DNA from: Nectonema munidae
Taxonomy: Eukaryota; Nematomorpha; Nectonematoida; Nectonematidae
Length of the DNA: 64,000 nt
Direction of reading: 5' to 3'
NCBI GenBank assembly: GCA_030549495.1
Contig: JAUIRK010000157.1
Coordinates: 303,001-367,000 of the forward strand
Shown piece after piece: positions 20,711 through 33,300 of the stretch (the first letter of the stretch is position 1; every line of letters begins with the position of its first letter). A program made the translations under genes and the position numbers. The notes beneath the pieces were generated by a model. The model made no database searches, was not told where the DNA came from, and saw only the letters and a program-made list of their open reading frames with translations.

Positions 20711-21888
20711 TTCGATTTTCTTCAAATTTATATCTTTTTTATATTTAGACTCGTTTAGAGGGTGAGTGGACTTTATATATTCCTTTACTAGTTTTACGGT
20801 TCAGTTTAAGGAACAAATTCTTTTAAAATAAACTTTAAAAATTATAAAAAAAGGCTTCCACCATTCCAAATAATTTTAAGGATGTGCGCCCATGAAAAAT
20901 ATATAATTTTTTGGAATATTGAAAAATAATAACGAGTCATAAATGTATCATAATATAAACTTACGATATTATAAATAAAAAAAGAAATTAAATGAGAAAA
21001 TAAGAGTTTAAAACAAAGAACCAATTAAAGATTCTAAATATATTATTCAGCATATAAAGCTTTTAATCAAGAATAAATATTCAGGTTTATTGAAAAATAG
21101 TATTCAGATTAAAGCTTTTATAAAATCTAAACCTAACTTCATACCTATTTAGCAGAAAATATGTCCTAGAAATGTTCAAAATTTAAATTTCAGAAATAAC
21201 TTATATAACTATTTAGATAATTTAGACAAACTATACTGGGAAAATTTTATAATAAAAGTTAAAATATTGTCAGGTATACAACTATGAAAAAAATTATTAT
21301 ATTTTTTTCTAATTTCGATGAAAAAAGTCATAAAAAAATCTCCTTTTTAAAACTGATATAAAATAAGTATAATAAAATTTAAAAAAAGTCTGCTTTTTAT
21401 TCAGATCGCAAATGGGTTCTAAATATCTCATTCGTTTTGTTATAGTGAGACCCCTATATAAAATTTTTACAAGATAATATATTCACGTTTATTACTATGA
21501 TCAGAAAAGAACTGAACTTTCTTTAAATTAGTGAAAATTAATATAGAAAAAAATTAATTTATGTAATTTAACTTTTTTCAATTTTTTTCTGACTAAAATA
21601 AATTTGATCGCCCAAAATCTTAATTGTTTGAACTACCGAAATATATATTTTTTAATCAGAAAAGCCTAAAAATGTCTATTTTACTTTCATTTTTGAAAAA
21701 GTATATTTTTAAGCAATTTTTTTAACAAGAATCCTTTTTTAGAAATAAAAAAATATATACATTTTTCTGATATTCAAATTTCTTCTGCTGACAGACTTGC
21801 AAAAATATTACAATTATACAGGGGCCCCTAGGCCAAACTCTATTACTTCTCTCTTTAAATTTTTATCTTATATGCTTTTATCTATATA
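20711..21888. other. Intergenic, AT-rich
   Basis: No gene recognised. Only an inverted 50-bp fragment (20850-20900) of the dispersed repeat also seen at 1374 and 29693. Confidence 0.5.
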
Positions 21889-23770
21889 CAGTAAACCTTT
21901 CTTATATGACCTAGGTTTTTTGGACATAGTATTAGTCGTATCTCACAGGGAGTCGTTGAAAAAAGGGGTTGCAAAAAATTAGAGCAGTACAATTAATAAA
22001 CCCCTGAAAATTAATCATGTCATAAAAAAGCATACTTAAAACTGTTTATTTAAAAATGAATCAAGCTTTGGAACTCTTCTCAGTTAACTTGCTCAAGCAA
22101 AATATAACACTCTACTTTCTTCTAACATATGAATTTTTTTTCCTATCATAATTTACATATTTTTTTTTTCTTAGAATCAAATCTGTATTGTAATTAATTT
22201 TTGTATAATTATTTTAACGATAATCTCCCTTTTCGCTGCCTTTTTTTGTTTTTATCATTTAGAATTGTCTGCACTCTTCTCCCTTCATGAATGATCAAAG
22301 CCACTCTCAATCTCCAAAGTTCAACACTTACTCCTCAGAAAATACAATCAACAACAATATCATAAAATTTTATATATTCATATATTTATTCGATATGTTT
22401 TTGTACTTTTCTTACTCTCATCATGGGTTTTTTTAATCTATCATCATTTCACTTCAATTAAATTTGATTCACCATTTCTTTTTTTTCATACTGAAGTATT
22501 TAAAAAATTCAAACAATAATTCTCATTGTAGTTGGAAAGATGATAGATTTTTTTCCCCATTCGAGCCTATAAGCATATGTTTCTGCTCGAAAAATTTTTC
22601 TAATAGACCTAATAAACTTACTTACTCCCTGAGAAGTGAAACACGCTCATCAAAGTTTTGATGGATTGAAACTTTAAATTCAAACTTTTCGAAACGGTTG
22701 CTAATTGTAGAATTCTCTACAGAATCCCAATCTATCTTTATCCAAATAAAAAATTCAATAGATTAATTTCTTTAAACCATCAAATGGATTTTCATTTTCA
22801 TCAATTCTCATAATTACCTCCTTGAGAAGTTATTTACTATAGAATAATTTAAAATTTTTTATGGTGCCAATGTCCAATGATGCTGTTATATTTGGAGGTA
22901 AGAATACAACTTTTAGAGAGCACAAAACTTTTATGAACAGCCACGTTGTCTATTAACAAAATTGATCCCTTCTGTTTGATCATTTGATTATTAACTATTT
23001 GAAGCAAATTCGAATAAAATAAACCAGTCATCCAGGATTTTTTGTTCGAGAAGTATCTCACTTACAAAGTCGAGAACGAGATGTTTTTCAAGGAACGAGG
23101 TTTTTCACTACAGCTTATAAGAGAGGGTTTAACTTTTCACCAGGAACACTACAACATAAAAGAATTGTTAAACGCAGCTTTGATTTTTTACCATTTTTAG
23201 ATTTATCATTTTTCAAAACCATCGATCTAGAAGGTTAAACTTTGGAAAACAGCCCTGCTTCATCTGCGTTAAACACGTTTTTTATATCATAGCCTTCACA
23301 TATTGAATCAACTCGATTGAACCAATCATTTATAACATTTTTATCCGCAGATGACTCTCGGTATAAATTTACAAGTCTAATATCTTTTCTTTTCAAGAAA
23401 CATTCCAGCCACCCGTTAAAGCTTTAAAATCTGGTATACCTTTTTCTTTTGCAAACTATCTAGCTTGTTCTAGAACCATAATCCCAGAAATTGGAACGTT
23501 TTTGGCTCTCATAACACAAAACCATTCATAAACAAAAGAATTAATTCCTTCGTTTGATGATCGAATTTTCAATGTTATCCTTATAAATTTTGGTCTGAGT
23601 TCCAGAGTTTTTTGATTTTATTTTTAATAATGCTTTGTATCTAAGTTTTACCTACATTTAATTCTTCAGCTAATTTATAAAGAACCATTCTCATTTTTTT
23701 CAATAACTTCCAAATTTTGTTTCAAATTTAGATTACGTTCAACTTTCTTTGCTAAAAAATTTTAAAAAGA
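21889..23770 (-). mobile_element. Degenerate pogo/Tigger transposon
   Basis: A pogo-type terminus (CAGTAAACCTTTCTTATATG ACC, preceded by TA) is at 21889. On the minus strand from about 23770 down to 22640 the transposase reads with breaks. There is a CENP-B-like HTH start (KVERNLNLKQNLEVIEK), then FVYEWFCVMRAKNVPISGIM, FKALNGWLECFLKRKDIRLV, VFNADEAGLF, CSEKPRSLKNIS and KKSWMTGLFYSNLLQIVNNQ. LLIDNVAVH (the DDE-fold 'LLLDNAPxH' motif) and ILTSKYNSIIG end it. Several stops and frameshifts. Confidence 0.85.
22849..23061 (-). pseudogene. Transposase DDE-domain fragment (Tigger/pogo type)
   Basis: Seventy codons still open. MRYFSNKKSWMTGLFYSNLL, KQKGSILLIDNVAVH and SKYNSIIGHWHHKK match the catalytic-core region of Tigger transposases, including the second catalytic Asp in LLIDN. 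The frame is broken on both sides, so it is a remnant. Confidence 0.8.
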
Positions 23771-24070
23771 AAAATTAAATCATTAAAATCAATTTATTAA
23801 AGCTTTAATTCAAAATTATGGTTCTTTAACTACAGTCTGCAATTCCCATAAACTAGAACCGCGTGGGTTACTCATCTCACTTTATCTAAACTTTGACATA
23901 AGAAAAGACAAAATAAATTTTTTTCAAATGACTGCTGGTTTTGAAAGTTAAAATCAAAGTAAATTTAAAAAAACTCTTCAATATAGTTAGAATCAGTAAC
24001 ATTTATTACTCCAATTATAAACTCCTTTTAAGTAAATCACCACTAGTTTGATATGAATGATCCTGTTTAA

Positions 24071-26760
24071 CCCTATTAGTGCTGGGCTAAATTTGTCCTC
24101 TCAAGTGCTGGGGGCGTAAAGTGCCCCTCTATTTTTCTTAAATATTAATAAGTTTTTATAAATATTTTTAATGTTACATATATATTTCAACTATGCTGAA
24201 TCCTGTGGTAATTTCCATTTTTTTTTATCAAAATCAATCAAACCTGTCAAAAAATTGATTTATATTTGACAGCTCATTTCAAAAAAGAACTTTTTATTTA
24301 AATAATTATATAAAGTTTTTTACACATATATACCCATTTTAAAATATGCTGAATTCAGTGGTGATATTCATTTTTTATGAAAATCAATCAAACTTGTCAA
24401 AAAATTGATCTAAATGTGACAGCTCGTTTCAAAAAGAAGCTTTTTATCGAAATAATTATATAATGTTTTTTACACATATATACCCATTTTCAAGCATGCT
24501 GAATTCAGTGGTGATATTCATTTTTTTTATGAAAACTATTCAAACATGTCAAAAAAAGTGATTTACATATGACAGCTCATCTCAAAAAAGAAACTTTTAT
24601 CTAAAAAATTATATAATGTTTTTTACACATACACACCCATTTTCAAGCATGCTGAATTCAGTGGTGATATTAATTTTTTTTTATAAAAATCAATTAAAGT
24701 TATCAAAGCTTTGATTTATATATGACAGCTCATCTTAAAAAGAAACTTTTTATCTAAGTAATAATAAACGTTTTTTACACATATATACCCCTTTTTATGC
24801 ATGTGTAATTCAGTGGTGATAGTCATTTTTTTATAAAAATCAATCAAAACTGCTAAAAATTAATTTATCCCAAAAAGAAACATCTTATCCGAATAATTAT
24901 ATAAAGTTTTATACACATATATGGCTATTTTCAAGTAGGCTGTGTTTACTGGTTATATTCCTTTTTTTTAATAAAAATTAGTCAAACCTGACAAAATAAT
25001 TTAAATATGACAGCCCATGTTGAGCATGAATAAAGATCTGGACCTTCATAAATACGATGCAAATATTCTTCATAGGCTTTTTTGCCTCTTTTTTTCGCTA
25101 ATAAATTATGTTATGTTTTAAATCGATTTAATCTAGCTATAACTTAGTCAGTAAGCTTTAAACCTTGGTCATATTGAATGAGAGAAGAACGATCTCGGGG
25201 CAAATCCTGTCTGATACGATTTGGCTCATTCGCATGTTTTAGAAATGTCAGTGTGAATTCAGACTTGCATGTTTGGTTTTCTTAGATTCTACCTATCTAT
25301 ACTTCAAGGAAATTAAACTAGAATGCGCTTATCAAACACTAATAGCAGCTACATGTTTTATGCGAAGCCTAAAATAACAACAGTGTTGTGTTTCTTGCAA
25401 CTGACTGTTAAATCGACCGGCTATAGATGTTCTTTTGGAAAAAAATTGTCTTCTATGCGAGGTAGTTGTTATTTCTGAAATTTCTTTGAATAAAGCTATT
25501 GATCGTGATGGAAAGATTTTATCAAATTGATTCTAAAAATATTTTTGTCACTCTAGACTTTAATTGTAAATAATAAATGTTAATGAAAGCTTAATTCTGC
25601 CTATTTTGTTGTCAGATGAATTTATCATTTTTGAATAATTTTCGTTCCATTTAGCAAATCGTCCATTTTTTATTGATCATGATGATTTTGTTTTTTTCCA
25701 CAATACTTTTGCTTTTATATATTTTTGCCAAATTGATAAAAATAATTTCTTTTCTTGAATTAATGATTCTATCGTCGGTACTAATAAAGATTGGACGAAA
25801 TCCTTACCCAAGACGAATTGAAATCAAGTTTGCTGAAAGCTATGAAAGTTTAAATTAATTTTTTAACTTCAAATTTTTTCTAGTATAACCTTATAGAAAG
25901 TTTATCAATTATATTACATTCAATCATAAATAATTGATACATTGTTATACTTTTTATGAATATTATTTTTAAATGTTATGGTAAAAAAGTCCTCGCTACA
26001 ATTACTAGAATGAATTCATTTAGGGATCTCTATTTCCAATCTTGTTCATTAATTAACTAAGTAAAGAGCTTGAGGGCTGTTTGAATATAACATTTGTTGT
26101 TTTAGCTAAAAATTTTCTTTGGGCTCGTAGTCTGTACGTCATTTTTACTATATTATGGTGTCAAATTTTGCTCTTCATTCTATGTTGTTTATTCTTTTGT
26201 AGCTCTACTTTTATCAGAAATTTATTTTCTCACTGCTATGTTCGAAGAACCTTTTTGAAGAATTTACTGTCCAACTTTTGTTATTTCAAAAATTATCTAT
26301 TGAAAAATCTGCTCGACGATCTTATTCTATTTTATCATTATCATGTGTTGTATTATTATCACGTAAAAAGGAAATATATCACAATCGATAAATCATTTTA
26401 TTAAATCTTCATAAAATCATTCATGATCTTTTTTAAATTACAAAAAGTTTTTCACTTTCATCATCTAAAAGATTCTTTCAAGCAAAAAAAAATGTTTAAC
26501 TTCGATTGTCGTTATGAAATTATCTTGACAGTGGCTATATTTTTACATATTGTGATTTGTGACAAAAATATTTTATCGGTAACTCGAGACGCTTGAAAAT
26601 TTTCAGATTTCCTATCCATGTTAGTGAATTGATCATTTTAATCTTAACCTATAAACTAAAGTTTCATAACTAAGATATTTCATTTGCAATGTAGAGTTTT
26701 TAAACAATCAATTTAAACGACTACACCAAATCCTAGATAATTGAAATACATGTTAACCCC
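24071..26760. mobile_element. Large piggyBac-like repeat, copy 1, with internal tandem array
   Basis: Starts after TTAA (24067-24070) with CCCTATTAGTGCTGGGCTAA, the same type of end as the copy at 54193 (CCCTGATAGTGACGGGCT). Downstream blocks at 25540-25680, 26080-26260 and 26435-26640 align with 54590-54740, 55210-55420 and 55557-55700 of the second copy. The right end is not defined. No transposase frame was recognised, so assignment to piggyBac rests on TTAA and terminal sequence only. Confidence 0.55.
24150..25025. repeat. Tandem array of ~150-bp units
   Basis: About six diverged units, each with TTTTTTACACATATATACCC, GCTGAATTCAGTGGTGAT, a run of T then ATGAAAATCAATCAAAC, and GACAGCTCATTTCAAAAA. 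Period is roughly 149-152 bp, from the spacing of the ACACATA blocks at about 24325, 24474, 24626 and 24778. An isolated unit is at 63290-63480. Confidence 0.85.
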
Positions 26761-26901
26761 CCTTGTCGACACCATACATATTTTCTTTTTAACGTAAAAT
26801 CAGTATAAGTCAGCAACATAAGTGAAGATATCGTGATTGTATTCAATTTTGTCCAACCATATAGAAATAATGCAATAAAAGTAAATATAAAATTTATCAT
26901 A

Positions 26902-27347
26902 TCAAGATGTAAATATTTTCACAAGCACAAATGTAATTAATGAAAAATTTAACACTAGTAAAACATTGTCAAGCAACTTGGCTAACATTTCATTATCTTT
27001 AGCTATAGTACTTTTTGCAGAAGATACGCCAATTTTACAAGAATAGCATGCAGAATCCTTTATTCTAAGGTGTTGTCTGTTGTTAGATAGTTCTAAATTT
27101 TCTGAACCCTCACCTTCATTGTTGTCATTTAGCACTAAAACTTTTTGCATATCATCTTGAACTTTTTGGTATTGATTTTGAGAAAGAGTAGATTCATGGA
27201 AATATCGCTTTAAAAACCCTGAGGAAAAAACTTTTACAGCTAAATTTGGAAGTAATGAATTCTTTTCATTCATAGCAATCTTTCTTATTATCAGTGTAAA
27301 GACGAAAGATACTGTGTTCAAAAGAAGCAGAGCTGTAACAAATCTAA
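26902..27347 (-). CDS. Cys-loop receptor exon 8 (M3, cytoplasmic loop, M4, stop)
   Basis: Acceptor TTTGTTTATAG, phase 1. It encodes VRFVTALLLLNTVSFVFTLI (M3), a cytoplasmic loop of about 95 residues, and LAKLLDNVLLVLNFSLITFV then LVKIFTS and stop (M4, like 'VxDRLxLxxF'). The loop holds an acidic stretch (NDNNEGEGSENLELS) and is much shorter than in many nicotinic subunits. Confidence 0.85.
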
Positions 27348-30300
27348 CTATAAACAAAAAAATTTAACGGGATTAAAGAAAATATATGATATAAATTTTT
27401 GTATTTAAAGGCTAAATAATATATCACCGCTATAATTATTTAAAATTAATTTGCCGGGTGATATGCAATTGCCTGTAAACCAGCATATGTGGCTAATGTA
27501 TGGGCGGCGCATCAAACAACCTATAAACTAAAATTAATTTCATTTCATTTTATTTCAAATAAATTTTTGACAAAATTTCAAACTAGAATAGGACCATTTT
27601 TATTTCTTAGATACTTTCCTTCCAATATATTAATTAAGAAAACCATGGATAGGGTGTTTTTGATATTACACAGTTCTCGTTGTGGACAGAAATTTTCAAA
27701 AGTTAAAGAAAAAATAAAAGTATTTTGACTCTAACGTTGTCCTCAAGGTTCAAAAATAAATCCTGATTTAATTATAATTTATTTAATTTTTCTTTCCCTA
27801 GTTTATAAAAATATGTTTTAACTTAGCACTATGAGCCAGAATGGTTCTTAGGATGTACCTTTCATCCTTCTCAGCCTTCTGGCAGAAAACAACCCACGGT
27901 GCCTTTACTTTACCTTTACCGACAAATAAAAAATGGAAAAATAATTTAAATAAAAATGCTTATTTTTATGCATCACAAAAATAAATAAGTAAAATTAAAA
28001 AGAAAATAAATGAATAAATAAAGCCGAAAAGTTACAGAATGAGATTGAGTATGTAAAAATAATTTAACTGAGTAAATTGACTTTTTAGGGAGAAAAATCT
28101 ATCTTGGTAATTGAATTCCATCCCGATCCCCTAATAATTCACCCCACTATTGTTTGCTATAATAAGTTAAACAGTCGTTGTCTGCTTAATTAAAAATTAA
28201 AGTGAAAGCTATATATTTCAAATTATATTCCTTAAAATAAATCGGATGGATATTCAAAAAAACCAAGCTAAGGTTTAATTTCCTATTGGCTCTAGTTGCT
28301 TCCTTTTATATCATTCAAATTTCTATATTTAAATGTATTATTCTTTTGCACCCATGTCACTTTCATACACCTCTTCATCGAAAGGGAAAGGTAAAGTGGT
28401 TGGCAGTCAAAATTACATATATGAGAGGCACACAACCATTGTGAAGAAACCAAGAACTTATTGGCAATGTGAAAGATGCTACTCTAAAATTAATCATTTT
28501 TTAGTCTTAGCTAACTCTAAAATTAATCATATTTTTCAAATGATTAGATTTATTAAATATATCTGGAAGAATTTTTGGGTAGGTGGAATGAAATGAAAAA
28601 TTAATGGGGTGGAAGTTTCGAGGGGGAGAGGGGATTTTAGTGTGGAATTTTGGGGTTGAAATTTATGGGTCAGGGTGGTAGAAATAACCTAAAATGAAAA
28701 ATTAATAGGGTGGAGGTTTCTTGAGGGCATAATTTTTGGGGTGAAATTTACAAGGGCGGAATTTACGGCTAACAAAGGAAATACCTATCATAGGAATATC
28801 AGTTCCAGTGGAAGGTATAAAATACTCCAAATGAAGAAGAAGCATGAAAGATATGAAGATGTTGAATAGTAGAAGAAAAATTCGTGAAAACTCCTTTACT
28901 GGAATAATGTGGGCGTAGGAATTCAAGAAGATGATGAGAAGAGAGGGAATGAAGATGGCGTATGCTAGAAAATGCGTTAAGCGAACCAGCGTCAGACTTA
29001 GTATGAACTAAAATTTCAATCACATTACATTTTATAAATAAATATATATTTTTATAAATATTACATATTTTGTAATACCAATTCGTTTATTGTGTATATT
29101 ATTTTTACTCCTAAGTTCGTCTTTTTTGTTTTTTATTGAATTGTGTTTATTATACAAAGTATGTTTTTATTTAAAATTTTTAACTTTTTGATGTGTTTTT
29201 TTCAAAAAGTTTTAATGAAATTTACTTCAGAATAAATCATTTCAAACATCAATGGTTTGCTTTAATGATTTAATCACAAATAGAGATTTTATTGGTATGG
29301 CTGTGCACCTTAAATTATATTGATGCTATTTAGCATAAACTCGAAATATTTATAACAATGAAAAGCTGTAATGCCATATCTAATTAAAGATCAAAAAGAT
29401 ACATATGTTTATGTAATGTATGTATATTTATACATCAAAACTTGAAAAAGTTAAATTTTATTTTTTAGTTTGAAAAAGTTTTATGTTAACAAGTCGTTTT
29501 TATAATTTTCGGTTATTTTTTCAACACTAATACTTAGCCAACTTGTATTTTTTATCTCGATATTTGATCGATATCAATCAATGGTGTATATAGAACTCTC
29601 CTCAAAGGGAGAGGATATGGGGGTTAACAAAAAAAGTTTTGTTAATTTAAATTACTCCCTGCGATCAAAAAAATAAATATACCTCTGTCCTAGTGGCGCA
29701 CATACTCAAAATTATTGGGGCGAATTTTTTTTGCAATTTTCAAAATTACTGGTCTGGAAATAGCAAGGTAGATCAAATATTCAAAAAATCCTTTAAAATA
29801 GAGTGTATACAGCGCATACGTGAATTTATAAGACTACTTTATATTTTTTTTCTGGATAATTTGATTTTTTGACAATTACATTTATTTCCATTTGTTAGTT
29901 TGATTTTATCTTTTATCTTGCCTATTTTTTCATCGTATAACAAAAAAAATTAAGTACTTTATTCATGAATTACGACTAAAAATATTTATTTTTAACATAT
30001 TTTTATTCAATATGTTTTCTTTCAAGATTGATATTTATATTTGTATTTTACAAAAATTAAAATAGTTTTAAGAGGTTGCCTTCATAATCCGGACTCTTTC
30101 TTTTTTATATGCGGAGAGCACATATTGAAAAAAAGGAAAAAATTTTCCATGCAAACCTCAGTGAAAGTTTGCGAAGCTTATATAAGTATTTTGGAATACC
30201 AGTTGGGGATCAAGGCAATCATAGGGCTCCTCATTACTCTTGTCAACACTGTAAGAAGACTCTGGAAGTGTGGCTACGTGGTGAAAAAAGATCTATGAAA

Positions 30301-33300
30301 TTTTGTTTCCCGCTTGTCTGGTTTGAACCGGCAGACCTTTGGACAAACTGTTTTTTCTGCTTGGTTGATGTAAGCAAGAAGAGAGAAGGAAAGAATGCTG
30401 CTACCGTTGCGTATCCAGATATTCCATTATCACCAGCTCCAATTCCACACTGCTCTAAATATCCTGTACCTTTGCCGCTTACCCCAGCTTCAGAAGAAGA
30501 AGATTTTGAGGATATGGATGACATACCTGATGAACAAGAAAGAATCTCTCACTTCCCAAATCAGAAAGAAATGAATGATTTAATTAGAGATATGGGCCTG
30601 ACTAAATCGAATGCAGAGTTTTTCATCTCCAGAATGAAGCCATAGAACTTGGTAAAGGAAGGCGTCCTTATTACAAGTCAGTGAACTAGATATGAACCTT
30701 TCTCAGACTTTTAAAACCTTAAAAGGATGGTTTCTGTTTCTGCCATGACGTACCTGGACTCTTTTTTACAATTGGGCTACCTTTAGAACATAGTAAATGT
30801 AGGCTATTTATAGACAGCTCCACCCCTAGTTTAAAAACTGTCCTCCTTCATAATGGAAACAAGTTTCCAACACTCCCTTTGTCCCATTCAGTCTTATTGA
30901 AGGAAGATTACTATTGCATGAAAACCCAATTAGAAGCTTTTAAATACAAACAACACAATTGGGAAGTCATTAGTGATTTTAAAATCGTGGCTTTTCTTTT
31001 TGGACTACAAGGAGGATTTATAAAATACCAATGCTTTCTTTGTCTTTGGGACAGCAGAGCTACCACTAACCACTACAAACAAAAGAACTGGGAGCAGAGA
31101 ACATAATTTGTCTTTGGAAAGCGAACGCCATGAGGAAGCTCTTAGTTGATCCTAAAATTGTCCTCATGCCTCCACTTCACATTAAGTTGGGATTGATGAA
31201 GTACTTTGTGAAGGCTCTCAAACAGGAATCAGCAACTTTTCAGTATCTTCTTTAGTTTTTTCCAAAATATTCTGAAGCCAAAATCAAAATGGGATTTTTG
31301 TTGGGCCACAGATTAAAAAGATTTTTGAGTCTGAAGAATTTTGTAATAAATTAACTGCAACTGAGAGGAGCGCTTGGAATTGCTTTAAAGCAGTTGTTAA
31401 GTGTTTCTTGGGTAGCTCGGAGCAGAAAATTACCAGGAAGTGGTAAAAGATCTGATCAAGGCTTTTGAAGCAATGGGATGCAGAATGTCTTTGAAACTCA
31501 ACAGTCCACCTGTTGGACGCTCATATGAATGGATTCAAGGATAATATGGGCTCTTACTTTGAAGAACAAGGCGAAAGATTCCATCAAGATTTGAAGGAGA
31601 TTGAGCCAACCAATCTCCATCCATCCATTTTTAAAATCTGTATTATTTTACAAATGCAAATTCAGGTTTAAACATTATTTATTATGTTAATTAAATTTAA
31701 TAAATTGATAAAATTCGAGATATTTATATAACTAGAAGTTACATATTTTGTTTATTTCAGTTCCAATACAACACCAGTCTTAACTGATTTTGCTTTTATA
31801 TTTAAACTCTTGATAAAGACCATAAGGTAGAAACATTGAATCTTAATTTGTAATTGTAAAGTCGAAATAATAAGATTTTCTTTTGAAAGTTTGCTTTTAG
31901 TAATTATACTTATTCTAAAACAACTTATTTAGTAAAGTAGGATGAATTCGATCATTGAAATATAGTTATATAGTAATCTCATAAATTGATTAAACTTTTT
32001 TAACTCTTAATCCTAGAGTTTAAATGTATCGGGGATCATAAAATTAGTACATTGGCTATCCATTGAGAAGGTTCCCAATTTAGGGCTGTCGCCAAGAGAT
32101 CAACTATATATATTGTTTGCTGAAGAAGCAAATTCCCAGTTCTTTTAAGTGTTATAAAACTTTCTGACTTACAGTTCTTATACGGCATCGATCTTTGATC
32201 ACGCAAACAAGCTGAACTCCATTCAGCAAAACAATTGAAAGGGTATTTTTTACAAGTATACGGACAATAAATAGTTTCAAAAATAGGATGATAAAATGGA
32301 ATATGAATGTAGAAAAGAGATGTTTTCCTTATCTTGCCCTTATGATATCTACATGAGAGAATGTGGCTTGAAACATGAGTTGCTGGGATAAATGCAGACA
32401 CTGGAGGTACGAATAGACTACTTGATTAGAAAACACCTTACTTTGATGCAAGAAAACTTTGACTTATATTTCAGAAAGTGAAAATGGCCCTATAACTTCG
32501 AATATTTGTGTTCTCAACCCAATGTCAGATGACAGGACTGATCTTTCTCATCCGTTATTGGAGCTTGGAGCAGATTACTCTCAAAAAGAAGGTTTGAAGA
32601 AAGTTATCCATTTGCAGATTCCAACATCCGTGTGAGCATGGCTACTCATCTCTAGTTTTAATCAATACAAAGATAAATGCCATTTTAAAATTGGATCCTT
32701 CAATGAGGTGTGTACTATAAAATCGCATGATGCCTTCAGTTAAACTGATAGCCAACTCTCTGTCTTCTGCAATACCAAACATTTGCCATTTTATCTGCAA
32801 TTTAGTAAAGAAAAATTAGTTTGTACTGGAATGCCAACGATATACAGAGTTTTCTGTTGCATATACTATCATATGCATAAGTATCTGTAATTTATAATAA
32901 GAATGAAGTGAATTTTCCTTAATTCCTCATTGTATAGTGTAGGGCTTATAAGGTTAGGATCATTAGAACCGTTAGAATTAAATTTTTGACTTATTTAGAG
33001 AGAGAAAAAAATTGCTTGCCATTTGGGGTGGACAGTATATATCAGATCACCACTAGGCGTGGATAACATACATGAAGGTTAGAGAACTAGTTTAATTAAC
33101 ATGAAAATTAATAAAAAGTTTTAATTATTATGTATAAAATATTAAAATTTGACTTCATATTTTTCTTCATTTTCTTCCAAAACATTTTCAAAGCCTTTGA
33201 AATGTGAGAAGTTCAAAATGCTCCAACTTGTTGAAGGATGATAATATTTTGAAAAAGTGAAGAGATTTTCTGAAAAAAATATATTGATTAAAAAAATATT

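Noticed and set aside
26081-26404. Plus-strand 107-codon hydrophobic frame
   Set aside because: Same repeat family as 55211-55540; F/L/Y-rich composition typical of AT noise.
28799-29023. Minus-strand frame overlapping the M1-M2 exon
   Set aside because: Out of frame with the transmembrane segments; histidine/serine-rich peptide is the shifted reading of the M1 codons.
32036-32172. Segment FITLKRTGNLLLQQTIYI... read as a GABA/glycine-receptor-like M1
   Set aside because: The resemblance is suggestive but it lacks the M1 proline and sufficient hydrophobicity, contains acidic residues, and lies beyond a consensus donor; exon 7 already supplies M1.
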